From assembly GCF_003234935.1 (NCBI RefSeq), contig NZ_QKSB01000005.1:1-64000 (forward strand): DNA of 64,000 nucleotides, written 5' to 3'. A program made the translations under genes and the position numbers. Below, piece after piece: positions 37,747 to 47,777 of the stretch. The DNA comes from Putridiphycobacter roseus (GTDB lineage: Bacteria > Bacteroidota > Bacteroidia > Flavobacteriales_D > Crocinitomicaceae). The notes beneath the pieces were generated by a model that did not search any database, was not told the DNA's origin, and worked only from the letters and a program-made list of their open reading frames with translations. Position 1 is the first letter of the stretch. Each line of letters opens with the position of its first letter.

Positions 37747-39462
37747 TTAAAAACTAAAGGTAACCCCTCCCAAAACTTGGAATCGGAATACTGGATAATT
37801 ATACCAACGGTAATAACGTTGGCTGGCTAAATTGTTAAATTGAATAAAAGCGGATAATCTTTTGTTATATCTATATTCTCCTTCTAAATTAATATCGTTA
37901 ATAAAACCAAGTTTAAAATCATCATCTGATGGGCTTAACGCAAACAATCCACCTGGACTTTTTCTACCACCTTGTAAACTTACATCCGCTTTTATATAAA
38001 TCTTATCGAACATGTTATAAGCACCTCTTAAGCCAATTACCAAATCTGGTAAATGCCAAGCATACTTCTCAAACTCGGCAGAATATCTATTCAACTCCGT
38101 ATAAGCATCTACTTTTAATTTTTCCTCTTGCTGGAAAGTAATACTACCTTTTAAACCAATTACGGAAATATTATCATATACCACATCAAAGCGGTACATA
38201 TCAGAAAAAACAGTATCATTTACAAATAGTGCCATATCAGAAAACTTACTGGTATGCACCATCACATTATAGGAAATAAATTTAGAGATACTTCCTTTTA
38301 ATCCGCCATACACAGAAAAGGTTTTTTGATTTAAAATATCGACAGAAGAAACAATATATGGATTGGCTTGATTCAGTTTATCAAAAGAGTTTTGTGTCAA
38401 ATCACCGTCTATACCAACATAAGGAATTAAAATACCTTTTAGTAAATCAAATTGTGCTTTAATAATAGGCACAGGTTTAAATATTTTTGTGCCATTAAAA
38501 TCAAAATTCAAATCCAACCCTGCTTCTACCTTTAATTTATCTTTAAACTGAAAAGTAGTCACCGTCGGCTTTAAGCTAAATATATTATTTCTAGTTTTCT
38601 TTCGATATTGCAAGGCCACACTTGTATCTCCCTCACCAAACTTATAATAATTCAATAAAAAATCTATATCCAGTGCAAAGATGTTTTCCTGGTATTTATA
38701 TTTAAAATTTGAACCAAAATTAATGGTATTCTCCCTAGCGTTGTTGCTACTTGTTGGGAAAGTATCTTTTTTAAATTCGTGGAAATATTGGTAATCGGCA
38801 TACCCATTATACAAAAGCTTGGCACTATCCCTACTTGGAGTATTATAGAAACGTACGTTTGCATTGTAGGCAGCCACACGATTTTTTAAGGAATCTTTTG
38901 GAATACTATCATTTTGTAAGCCATAATAGTGATACCCGAAATTTTTATAGTCAAACTGCGTATTTAGCGTGTGATTTTTTAAAAAGAAATCTCCAAAAAG
39001 TTTTGCTTTCGTCTGGTCGAACTGACTTGGTGCATAATCTTTAATAGCACCAAAAGAGGACAAGTGATTGGCATGCACCCCATAATTAAACTTTCTATTT
39101 CTCTGCGCATTGTAGTACACTTCTCCATATGGCATGGTATAATTACCCAGTCCCAACTTTACATAACCAGGATACAATTTCTCGAGCTTATCTACAATTT
39201 TAATTCTAGAAGGGGTAATTGGCGCCAAAACGATTTGTGATTCATAACTTTTAGGCAACATTGGATAGGTAAAACTAGGCAAAGGAATAACGGTATCAAT
39301 GATCACAGGGTTTTCAGTTACACGATAAGAAGGTGTTGTGTTTCTTTCTGCAACAAAAATTATTTCCGTACCAATTGTCCCACCAGTATTTTGTGAAAAA
39401 ACAGCCTGCATTTGCAAACACAACGCCGCTATTAAACAATATTTAAATATGCGATTAATCAT
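37747..39462 (-). CDS. outer-membrane beta-barrel protein
   Basis: 571 residues from the ATG at 39460-39462; the longer frame begins inside the TPR gene. Signal peptide (C-L-I-A-A-L-C-L-Q-M-Q-A-V-F-S-Q), a short periplasmic N-terminus, then alternating aromatic beta-strands typical of a TonB-receptor-like barrel, ending in an aromatic strand (F-Q-V-L-G-G-V-T-F-S-F). No plug domain or TonB box is seen, so it is a barrel without the usual gated plug. It overlaps the TPR gene by 8 bases (ATGATTAA) and has a G-rich Shine-Dalgarno-like sequence, so the pair is coupled. Confidence 0.75.
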   Translation of the reverse strand: MINRIFKYCLIAALCLQMQAVFSQNTGGTIGTEIIFVAERNTTPSYRVTENPVIIDTVIPLPSFTYPMLPKSYESQIVLAPITPSRIKIVDKLEKLYPGYVKLGLGNYTMPYGEVYYNAQRNRKFNYGVHANHLSSFGAIKDYAPSQFDQTKAKLFGDFFLKNHTLNTQFDYKNFGYHYYGLQNDSIPKDSLKNRVAAYNANVRFYNTPSRDSAKLLYNGYADYQYFHEFKKDTFPTSSNNARENTINFGSNFKYKYQENIFALDIDFLLNYYKFGEGDTSVALQYRKKTRNNIFSLKPTVTTFQFKDKLKVEAGLDLNFDFNGTKIFKPVPIIKAQFDLLKGILIPYVGIDGDLTQNSFDKLNQANPYIVSSVDILNQKTFSVYGGLKGSISKFISYNVMVHTSKFSDMALFVNDTVFSDMYRFDVVYDNISVIGLKGSITFQQEEKLKVDAYTELNRYSAEFEKYAWHLPDLVIGLRGAYNMFDKIYIKADVSLQGGRKSPGGLFALSPSDDDFKLGFINDINLEGEYRYNKRLSAFIQFNNLASQRYYRWYNYPVFRFQVLGGVTFSF

Positions 39463-42400
39463 GGTTACCTCCTCCGTTAATTTCAATGGTATTTTGAGAA
39501 TTATTATCTATATCTTTTTCTTTATTTTTCAAAGCGATCAATACTTGCATCACCTCATTTGCCTCTGCGATCACACCATCATCCTTGATCGTATAGCCAT
39601 TTATTATACTATTTAAAGTATATTCTGCCTGCACTAAATCGTTGAGTCCAATTGAATTTTTTGCTTGCAACACAAGCGCTCTTGCCACCCAGTATTTATA
39701 ACCACCATTATTTTTGATGAGTTTTCGAACAGCTAATTCTGAGTCTTTATAATCTTCTGCCAAATGTAAACCTGTTGCCAAATAGAATTGGGATTCCGCC
39801 GCAATTTCAGCATTAGAATTGGCCACAACATAGTCTAAATAAACTTTCGCATTGGTATAATCGTTTTGTGCGATATATGCTTTTGAAATCACATAATTTG
39901 CTTCTGTTTTCACAAAATCTAGTGCATTTTCGTCTAACATGACTTTTTGCGCATGTGGTTTTGCAGCCTCAAAATCCTCTAAAAAAGTATATGAGCGCAT
40001 TAAACCAATATCTGCCATTAGTTTGTTTTGCGCAAAGGTAGTTGCGGAAAGCAAGACCAAATAATATTCCACTGCTTTTTCATATTTCTTTTCTTCGTAG
40101 GCTTTTTCAGAAACAAACAAGGCAGCTTCTTCTGTAAATCGATTATTTCCTTTTTCAATCACCTTTTTATAAGCAAATTCAGCTTCATCCTTACGGTCGA
40201 GTTTTAAACTTGCTTTAGCCATTAAATAATAAGACTCCAATTCATGATTGGCTCTTGGAAACTGGGTTAAATACTTTTGAAAAGCAGCAATAGATTTTGT
40301 CCAGGAGGAATCTTGGTATAAGTCATAAGCCGAAGTAAAAAACAATTCGTCTTTTTCCGTCTCATCAAATGAAATTCCAAATTCATCCACTAAAGCCAAG
40401 TATTTTTCTGGTTGACTTAAAGCACTGTATACATCTTTTAATCTACCAAGGGCTTCTTTTTGTTTTACCTCATCTTGGTAACCTCGTAAAACGGTTAAAA
40501 ATCTTTTTTCTGCCGCTTGGTATCTTTTATTTTTAAAATCTAATATTCCTATTTGAAAAACGGCATCTTTCACCAAAGTATGTTTCGGGTAATCATTAAT
40601 AACCTGGTTATAATATTGAATGGCTTGGTTATTATGGTTATCATCCATTAAACGGTAAGATTCTGCAACTTCATATAAAGCAGGTACGGCAAAAGTAGAG
40701 CTTGGACTATTTTGTACGATATCTAACATAATAGCCGCCTTACTGTCATAGTCTTGCTGAAAGCCATAAGATTTACCCATCTGAAACCTTGCGTAATCCA
40801 TTTGACCACCTTTTAAATCCACTGCTTTTTGATAATATTTAATGGCTTCTTCGTCATTTGATTTTTTAAAGAAAGCATCTCCAATTCTTAAATTAGCATC
40901 TGTTAATTTAACTTTATCTTTTTCATTACTATCCAATGTAAAAGTTCGGAAAGCTTGAATCGCATTTTCAAAATCCTCTTGCATGTAATAGGCATAGCCT
41001 ATATTGTAATAAGCTGCATTGTGCATAGGTAAAGCATAGCCACCTGGCGCTTCTAAAAATTTACGGTAAGCTGCTATGGCATCCGAATACTGGGCCATTT
41101 TATAGTAGGATTCTGCTATCCAATATAAACTTTGGGCTGTAATTTTATTGTCTATTGAATATTTAGCTACCAATTTAAAATTATCAATTGCTTTTTGATA
41201 CACCTTAGATTGGAACAATTCCACACCATAATTATAAGCCATCATTTGATATGCCGATTTTATTTGGATATTTTTATTGGCTATTTTATCCATAAACTCA
41301 ATGGCAGCACTATAATTTTTCATAGTGGAATACACATTGATCAAATATTGATACATTTCTTGTTTATGTTTTGAATTAGGGTACTTATTTAAGTACAAAT
41401 TCATTGCTTCTACAGCTTCATTGAATGGATTATAATCTATTTTATAAGAAAGCAAAGCATAATTATACAATGCATCTTCTTCAATTTCTTTATCAAAATT
41501 CATTCTGGCTGCTAATTCAAAAGCATCCCTTGAAGACACATAAGCTTCTTGTTTTAAATAACATTCTGCAATATGGTAATAGGCAATTTGACTCAGTTCA
41601 TCATTTGCATCCGTTACCTTATCAAACATTGGAATAGCGTACTCATAATTACCACTTTTATAATAAGCAAAACCCAATTGGTAATCTTCATCTCTTGTAG
41701 TTGCACTTTTATTATTATACTTTTCTAAAAATGGCACCGCCTCATCAAATTTCCCTAATTTATAATAGGCATTCCCAATTACTTTTAGCATTTCTAAATT
41801 TTGCTTTTCGTCATTATTTTGGGATGCATATGGCGCATAGGTAATCACCTCTTCGTATTTACCTTGCAAATAATAAATCTGAGAGATGTAATAAGGTACT
41901 GTCTTTTCAAAAGAAGGATTATTTTTTAAGACATTAAATGATTCTAATGCTACTTGATAATTTTTTTCAAGATAAGCAATATGCGCATAATAATAAAGTG
42001 CTGGACTTTGATACGCCGATTCTATATGGATAATTTCATAAAATAAATTCCTTGCTTGTTTTAATTCATTTTCGGTAAAATAGCTATATCCTAATTTAAA
42101 ATTATATTCTGGCCTTAATGCTTCTGAAATGTCTAACGGTTCAATTTTCGTAAACCAAGCAATGGTCTCTCCATATCTTTTTCTTTGGTAATAATGCCTA
42201 CCCAACTCCAAGTATATATTGTGTTTATAAACTGTCTCTGGATAATTACTGATAAATTCAATTAATAATTTTTCTGCATTGGGGTGGTACAAACTCAAAG
42301 CACAGCGTGCATAGTAATATTTTGATTTAACATAAAAAGGATCATTTACATCCACAATGGTTTGCATGAACGCTTTATACTCTGCCTGAGCAGCACTGTA

Positions 42401-42535
42401 CTTTTCTTTTTCATACAGCGCTTCTGCCAAGTAAAACTGTGCGTATTTAGAGTGATGCTTTTCAGTCACCTGTCCGTAAACAGCTTGTCCCAAAAACAAA
42501 AAGACAAAAGATATGGTGATTAATAATTTTTGCAT
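39455..42535 (-). CDS. large TPR repeat protein, exported
   Basis: 1026 residues. Signal peptide about 1-21 (ending A-V-Y-G-Q) followed by TPR-type helix pairs over almost the whole length (repeated A-x-x-Y-x-x-G-x-x-x-Y motifs such as Y-Y-N-I-G-Y-A-Y-Y-M and Y-Y-H-I-A-E-C-Y). TPR solenoids serve as protein-binding scaffolds in the periplasm. No catalytic domain. Coupling to the barrel gene suggests the two proteins form one envelope assembly; that is inference. A -7 element lies 31 bases upstream of the ATG. Confidence 0.8.
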   Translation of the reverse strand: MQKLLITISFVFLFLGQAVYGQVTEKHHSKYAQFYLAEALYEKEKYSAAQAEYKAFMQTIVDVNDPFYVKSKYYYARCALSLYHPNAEKLLIEFISNYPETVYKHNIYLELGRHYYQRKRYGETIAWFTKIEPLDISEALRPEYNFKLGYSYFTENELKQARNLFYEIIHIESAYQSPALYYYAHIAYLEKNYQVALESFNVLKNNPSFEKTVPYYISQIYYLQGKYEEVITYAPYASQNNDEKQNLEMLKVIGNAYYKLGKFDEAVPFLEKYNNKSATTRDEDYQLGFAYYKSGNYEYAIPMFDKVTDANDELSQIAYYHIAECYLKQEAYVSSRDAFELAARMNFDKEIEEDALYNYALLSYKIDYNPFNEAVEAMNLYLNKYPNSKHKQEMYQYLINVYSTMKNYSAAIEFMDKIANKNIQIKSAYQMMAYNYGVELFQSKVYQKAIDNFKLVAKYSIDNKITAQSLYWIAESYYKMAQYSDAIAAYRKFLEAPGGYALPMHNAAYYNIGYAYYMQEDFENAIQAFRTFTLDSNEKDKVKLTDANLRIGDAFFKKSNDEEAIKYYQKAVDLKGGQMDYARFQMGKSYGFQQDYDSKAAIMLDIVQNSPSSTFAVPALYEVAESYRLMDDNHNNQAIQYYNQVINDYPKHTLVKDAVFQIGILDFKNKRYQAAEKRFLTVLRGYQDEVKQKEALGRLKDVYSALSQPEKYLALVDEFGISFDETEKDELFFTSAYDLYQDSSWTKSIAAFQKYLTQFPRANHELESYYLMAKASLKLDRKDEAEFAYKKVIEKGNNRFTEEAALFVSEKAYEEKKYEKAVEYYLVLLSATTFAQNKLMADIGLMRSYTFLEDFEAAKPHAQKVMLDENALDFVKTEANYVISKAYIAQNDYTNAKVYLDYVVANSNAEIAAESQFYLATGLHLAEDYKDSELAVRKLIKNNGGYKYWVARALVLQAKNSIGLNDLVQAEYTLNSIINGYTIKDDGVIAEANEVMQVLIALKNKEKDIDNNSQNTIEINGGGNHD

Positions 42536-42565
42536 AAAAAGTAATATCCTCTAGGTATAAGCATA

Positions 42566-42573
42566 CAAATTTA
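42566..42573 (-). promoter_or_regulatory. -7 element TAAATTTG for the TPR-barrel operon
   Basis: Exact TAnnTTTG on the minus strand. The nearest TTTG (42588-42591) is only 14 bases upstream, shorter than the usual 17-23. Confidence 0.5.
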
Positions 42574-42655
42574 CATGCATAGCTCATCAAAATTAGACTA
42601 TAAATTTAAAGTTATAAACGCTTTGATGTTTACTTTGGTACACCTTATCTAAAAA

Positions 42656-45184
42656 TTAATTCAAAAGTGCTTCGTAAAAAACTTCATGAATTCTTTTTCG
42701 GACTTTATACTGATATATTTTATTACTAATTTTTGGATGTACGCGATTAGACAAAAAGATAAAGCTTAATTTCTCGGAGGGGTCGACCCAAAAACAAGTC
42801 CCCGTAAAGCCAGTATGACCATAAGTTGAAGAATGAGCAGCATCTGCCATTCCATAAGCAGCATTATCAAAGGTCCTTTTATTAAAACCAAGTCCACGGT
42901 GTGTTCCTGTTTGCGACTTACTAAACATACTTATGGTTTCCGACTTTAAATACCGCTTCCCGTTGTACACCCCACCATTCTGCCACATTTCTAAAAGAAT
43001 GGCAAGATCTTTTACGTTAGAAAACAGTCCTGCATTCCCTGCGACACCACCATAAAGCGCAGCGTTTGGATCGTGCACAAAGCCTTGCAACAATTGTTTT
43101 CGCCAATAACTTTCATTCTCTGTAGGAACAATCTTGCTTAAAACAGTATAATTTAAAGGCTTAAAACCTGTTTTAGTCATTTCTAATGGCGCATAAAAAG
43201 TTTGGTGCACATATTCCTCATATGTATTTCTATTGCGATACAATTTCTTTGGTTTTAAGGCGGCATGTGTATCAATAATGCGTTTAAATAGAAAATACAA
43301 TAAGTTCATATTTACATCCGAATATTTATACTCTCTTTTAGGGTCTAACCAAAGCGTATTCATCTTAAGCCACATGGAATCCTGGTAGCTTTCATCCATG
43401 TATAAATTATTCGCCACCTGCGTACCATAACCTGAATAAGGATAATCACAAAATCCATTGTAAAACCTTGTTTCTTTATCCGCTGCCTTTTTCATATATG
43501 GCAAGACTGGAAAACCTGCCGGCAGTCCCGATTGATGAATAAATAACTCCTGAAAAGTAATCTCTTTTATGCTACTTCCATTGGGTAAATATGCACTTAA
43601 GCTATCTGGTAAGTAATCTCCAATTTTATCTTCCATTTTATAATAACCATCCTCCCATAACTTCATTCCTACTAAGGTTGTGGAAAGCACTTTGGTCAGA
43701 GAAGCTAAATCGTACACATGTAAATTACTAACTTTTAATCCATTTGAATAAGTTGAATTGCCAAAATTGCGTTGGTAAACCACCACACCATTTCTTACAG
43801 CCAAAACTTGGCAACCAGGAAAAGCTCTGCCATTCATAGCTTCATTCACCATTCCTGAAATTCGTTTTAACTCCTTTGGGTCGACAAAAGCATATTCACT
43901 GGGAACATAAGCTAATTTAGATTTAGGGAGTGTTTTTCCTTTATAAAACTTTTTACCATTAAAAAAATGACCGTCAATAGGCAATCCGCCCAACAATTGC
44001 GCATTTAAAAGTTTAGAATGCCCCCAAGGCGTATAGCATAAATTTGGCGCACCTTTTAGTTTGTTCCATTGTTTTGGGTTTGAAAATACAAATACCATTG
44101 CATTTGCAGACGGATGTACACATAGTACATCCAACACACTATCTTGTAATGTAAAAGGTAACAAGCAAACTCCTTTTTTAATGCCTATAGGTTTTTTTGT
44201 TTGCAATAAGCGTTGATAATCTACAAAATACAATTTCTTCATAGGTAATAACCTATTTTCATTTGCAATTAAGACCGTTGATTTAATTTGAATATGGTAC
44301 CGATTAGCTTTCATTCTTGCGGGCATTCCACCGAAGTTTCCACTACTTTTAAACCTATTTTTAATTGCCAATATTTTTGATACAGTTGATTTAGTATGTG
44401 CCCGCAGCTTTAAATCACCTACCATAAAGGCGTTCAAATCTTGAATCACTACCATATCGGCTCCTGTTTTAATATGGTGTATGGGGTTACGCTCACTATT
44501 TACAATAAAAAGGCCTTCAAAATCAAAATCATCACGGATCTGTTGATAAGGCAAGCTATCCAAATAATAAGCATCCAAAAGCAAGGTATGATGGGTATGT
44601 TGGATCAGGACTAACTTTTTCTTTAGCGCCTCCTCCCCTAATGGCTTCATTTTAATTTTAACCACCGTATTTACAATGGAATCCGCATAGAGTTTTTTAA
44701 AATATGTAGTCGTAATTTTATCATTAAAAAGACCTTCCTCCATTCCCAACCAATTTAAACCAGACTCCTGAAAACCGGTCCAGAACTGTTTGTCTTGAAA
44801 GGATTTATTAGCTGCCCAAATGGGATAAACTGACAGATCGGTTAGTTTAAAATAATCCCCCATTAAAAAGGGTTTTATTTTAAAGGTGGTATCCATAAAA
44901 GTTGCCAAGTTTTGAATGGCATCAATTGGCCAATTTTCAAAATAGACGCCCCCGGGCTGCAACCGTATTAATTGTTTTTTCAGGTTGTCCAAATTACGCA
45001 AACTTACTGTATCACATTTCACCACAAACTGTTGTGCGATAATATATTTATCCGATAAAGTATCTAAATTTTGTGTTGTGGAATCTACAGAGAGATTATT
45101 TTTTAATGGTCCCGTTTCCTGACGACAAGAAACAAATAAACAGAAGCAAAATATAAAACAATGAAATTTACCCATTTCTCGCAT
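42656..45184 (-). CDS. lipoprotein fusion: degenerate GH3-like domain plus serine hydrolase
   Basis: 842 residues. Lipobox L-F-V-S-C at 16-20. Residues about 45-420 look like a family 3 glycoside hydrolase domain (L-Q-P-G-G-V-Y-F near 75-82, G-L-N-W-L-G-M near 142-148), but the motifs carrying catalytic residues in NagZ-type enzymes (K-H-x-P-G and S-D-x-x-x-M) are not there, so this half is probably inactive. Residues about 435-840 form a beta-lactamase/PBP-like serine hydrolase with S495-L-T-K498, Y-S-D-V-N and an H-T-G motif, which look intact. Fusions of these two domains occur in Bacteroidota and are thought to act on peptidoglycan or its fragments. Confidence 0.8.
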   Translation of the reverse strand: MREMGKFHCFIFCFCLFVSCRQETGPLKNNLSVDSTTQNLDTLSDKYIIAQQFVVKCDTVSLRNLDNLKKQLIRLQPGGVYFENWPIDAIQNLATFMDTTFKIKPFLMGDYFKLTDLSVYPIWAANKSFQDKQFWTGFQESGLNWLGMEEGLFNDKITTTYFKKLYADSIVNTVVKIKMKPLGEEALKKKLVLIQHTHHTLLLDAYYLDSLPYQQIRDDFDFEGLFIVNSERNPIHHIKTGADMVVIQDLNAFMVGDLKLRAHTKSTVSKILAIKNRFKSSGNFGGMPARMKANRYHIQIKSTVLIANENRLLPMKKLYFVDYQRLLQTKKPIGIKKGVCLLPFTLQDSVLDVLCVHPSANAMVFVFSNPKQWNKLKGAPNLCYTPWGHSKLLNAQLLGGLPIDGHFFNGKKFYKGKTLPKSKLAYVPSEYAFVDPKELKRISGMVNEAMNGRAFPGCQVLAVRNGVVVYQRNFGNSTYSNGLKVSNLHVYDLASLTKVLSTTLVGMKLWEDGYYKMEDKIGDYLPDSLSAYLPNGSSIKEITFQELFIHQSGLPAGFPVLPYMKKAADKETRFYNGFCDYPYSGYGTQVANNLYMDESYQDSMWLKMNTLWLDPKREYKYSDVNMNLLYFLFKRIIDTHAALKPKKLYRNRNTYEEYVHQTFYAPLEMTKTGFKPLNYTVLSKIVPTENESYWRKQLLQGFVHDPNAALYGGVAGNAGLFSNVKDLAILLEMWQNGGVYNGKRYLKSETISMFSKSQTGTHRGLGFNKRTFDNAAYGMADAAHSSTYGHTGFTGTCFWVDPSEKLSFIFLSNRVHPKISNKIYQYKVRKRIHEVFYEALLN

Positions 45185-45204
45185 AGCAAAAACGAATATA
45201 CTTA

Positions 45205-47604
45205 TTATTTCAACACAGTAACAAAGCCGTCATGAATAGTTTTTTTCCCTTCCAAATCAGTAATAAAACAACGATAAACATACGTATCGTCCTTCACCAA
45301 TTCTCCGGCATACCTACCATCCCATGAAAAATCAGGATCAAAACTTTCGAATACTATTTCTCCCCAGCGATTATACAGTACAAAATGGAATGCTGTAGAC
45401 CCAATTAAACTCACTTTATAGACTTTATTAAAGCGATCATTGTCGGGAGTAAATACATTGGGGGCGTAAAAATAAAATTCAGGTTTAATATAAATTTGTC
45501 TCGCAAAAGTGTCTAGACATCCCGCTTCTGAGGCAGCAACAAGTACAACTTGATAATTACCCCAAGGACTATAAGTTGCATTTGGCGCATACTCGAATGA
45601 AGTTTCCCCATTTCCTAAATCCCAAAAATAGCTCACCGCGCCGGTAGAATTGTTTTTAAAATAAGTTGGCAGACCTTCCATAGGCTCAGTACTTAAGACA
45701 TTAAAACTCGCATTTGGATTAGAAATACCTACTTCAATCGTCCCTGTAATTTCGTAAGTACCGCAACCATCTGCCACGCGCACGTAATATTTTTTTGATT
45801 GCAGCGGATTCACCATCACCTTATTGGTTGTTTCTCCTGAATGTGGCCAATAATAGGTGAAATCTCCCAACCCACCAAAAGCAGCAACTTCAATTTCAAC
45901 TTCTTCTCCTTTACAAATTACTTGGTCTTCTCCTGGTACAATTTTCAGCACAGTGGTCAATACTTTTAACTCCAAAATAGCGCTATCTGTATTATTACAA
46001 ATATCGGTTACTTTTATTTGATAATTAATAGTTTCAAAAGGCGCAACAAGTTTTTGTTCCTCTATTCCTATATTTTGATTATTGGCAGACCAGACATAAT
46101 TGTTAGAACCGGCTCCACCTTCTGTAAAAGACAATAAGGTTACGGGGGTTCTTGGACATAATACGGCAGTATCACCGAAAGTGCTGACTTGCAATGGCGC
46201 ATAAGTAGGTACAAAAACTTGAACACTTTTGGTTACCGTATCGGCATTACAATCATCCGTCAATGTTAAAATATAATTTGTAGTCTGAAGTGGATTATCC
46301 GAGATACTTTGAGACACTTGGCCATTGTCCCAATTAAAAAAATAAGGTTGCGCCCCACCTGTAACAGTTGGTGCAAGCGTAATTGCATCACCAGGACAAA
46401 GAATTGATTCATCATTTAAACTTACCGTTATTGGGGCAATTTCTTTTATCAATAAGTTAAGCGTAATTAAATTACTATTTCCACAAGGGTCCGGTTGGTC
46501 GAGAATCAATTTCAAGGTCTCATCACCTTCTAACAAGTTATCTTGAAAAACATCTAAATTAAAAGTCACCACAGTTTGTCCTGGGTTAAAATTTATACTC
46601 GTAGGTACCGAGGAATAATCTACCCCTTCTATTGCGGTACCACCAGTACTTAGCGGGATAGATAAAGTTTGGCTAGCTTGACTGGCGTCTCGTGTGATGC
46701 TAATGGTTGCTGATTCACAACTCTCTGCCATACTGGTGTTATTGTTAAAAATATTTTTAGATAAAGTAGAACTAATCTCTACTGGGAGTATACTTTTTAA
46801 GGAATTTGCTTCTAAAAATATCCCAGAATCATACGCACCATCACCGACATCAGCAATGGCCATTTTTAAGTGGTATGTTTCCCCGCATTGTACTTTCGCT
46901 TTCGCTTCAATCACCACAGTAAAACCATCATATTGTATGTAATAACTAGAATTGTTTTGAGGTGCACTAGTACCATCTCCATTATCGACAAAATAGGAAG
47001 AATTTGAATTAGCATTTACATTATCAATGGTCACAGGAGTTCCAGCAGTCCCAGGAATAGTTGCCATATTATAATTTCCACCAAAACCGGGACCAGATAT
47101 AAAAAAAGCGAATACATCATTAAAACCAGCATTTACAAACTCAGGATATTCTTCTGAGCCAAAAACATATTTAAATTTAATGGAATCCGAATTCGGTACA
47201 AAATCAAACTCTAAAATTGAGGCGTTAAAAGTAGTTTGTCCAGCAATATTGGTCAGTTGGGTATTACCAGCCGTATTATTATCTACCCCCGCACTACCAT
47301 TTGTATTTGGACCATGTGGACCTTGTTGTCCACCCAGAAGACCAGTATTAGGGAGTACTGTTCCAGTAGTCATTACGATACCTGAAGCTAATCCTAAATT
47401 AGAACCCGTTCCATTAAAAGAACCGATTGCTTTAAGGTCTCCAGTATAACTTACATTAGTTACTGTTACACCATTACCCACCAACACATTTTGCACCAAC
47501 TGAACTGGTGTTAACCCCGTAGTTGTAGTCAGTTGACTCCATACACTTGGCATTGCAAAAAATGCAACACCAAGGATGAAAGTATGGATTAATTTATTTA
47601 ACAT
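45205..47604 (-). CDS. choice-of-anchor-L protein with T9SS type B (CHU_C) sorting domain
   Basis: 799 residues from the ATG at 47602-47604; the longer frame starts at 47628 inside the palindrome and is rejected. Signal peptide (L-I-H-T-F-I-L-G-V-A-F-F, ending S-V-W-S-Q), a choice-of-anchor-L domain about 20-280 (Y-V-F-G-S-E-E-Y-P-E-F, D-V-F-A-F-F-I-S-G-P), a Calx-beta-like section (L-E-G-D-E-T-L-K-L-I-L), two Ig/PKD-like units, a PKD domain (Y-F-W-D-L-G-N-G-E-T-S) and a C-terminal type B sorting domain (A-P-N-V-F-T-P-D-N-D, N-R-W-G-E-I-V-F). It is a secreted or surface adhesin-like protein. Confidence 0.85.
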   Translation of the reverse strand: MLNKLIHTFILGVAFFAMPSVWSQLTTTTGLTPVQLVQNVLVGNGVTVTNVSYTGDLKAIGSFNGTGSNLGLASGIVMTTGTVLPNTGLLGGQQGPHGPNTNGSAGVDNNTAGNTQLTNIAGQTTFNASILEFDFVPNSDSIKFKYVFGSEEYPEFVNAGFNDVFAFFISGPGFGGNYNMATIPGTAGTPVTIDNVNANSNSSYFVDNGDGTSAPQNNSSYYIQYDGFTVVIEAKAKVQCGETYHLKMAIADVGDGAYDSGIFLEANSLKSILPVEISSTLSKNIFNNNTSMAESCESATISITRDASQASQTLSIPLSTGGTAIEGVDYSSVPTSINFNPGQTVVTFNLDVFQDNLLEGDETLKLILDQPDPCGNSNLITLNLLIKEIAPITVSLNDESILCPGDAITLAPTVTGGAQPYFFNWDNGQVSQSISDNPLQTTNYILTLTDDCNADTVTKSVQVFVPTYAPLQVSTFGDTAVLCPRTPVTLLSFTEGGAGSNNYVWSANNQNIGIEEQKLVAPFETINYQIKVTDICNNTDSAILELKVLTTVLKIVPGEDQVICKGEEVEIEVAAFGGLGDFTYYWPHSGETTNKVMVNPLQSKKYYVRVADGCGTYEITGTIEVGISNPNASFNVLSTEPMEGLPTYFKNNSTGAVSYFWDLGNGETSFEYAPNATYSPWGNYQVVLVAASEAGCLDTFARQIYIKPEFYFYAPNVFTPDNDRFNKVYKVSLIGSTAFHFVLYNRWGEIVFESFDPDFSWDGRYAGELVKDDTYVYRCFITDLEGKKTIHDGFVTVLK

Positions 47605-47612
47605 ATTATGAT

Positions 47613-47630
47613 GTGTGCACATGTGCACAC
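47613..47630. promoter_or_regulatory. perfect 18-bp palindrome upstream of the choice-of-anchor-L gene
   Basis: GTGTGCACATGTGCACAC equals its own reverse complement. It starts 9 bases before the minus-strand ATG at 47604. It could be an operator for a dimeric regulator or a 5'-UTR hairpin near the start. Confidence 0.6.
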
Positions 47631-47759
47631 CTTAAAAATACGTATTTATTTAATGGTAGTTGTCTGGCAAATGTTAAATAAACTTGAATGGTGGGAATTA
47701 CTGATTATTCGGTGCAATAATTTTGATGGCAATAAGCCCTTTAGACAATTAATATTCCT

Positions 47760-47767
47760 TAAATTTG
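47760..47767 (+). promoter_or_regulatory. -7 element TAAATTTG for the M23 gene
   Basis: Exact TAnnTTTG, ending 10 bases before the ATG at 47778, so the leader would be about five bases. No TTTG at the usual spacing. Confidence 0.5.
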
Positions 47768-47777
47768 CGTTTCAAGA

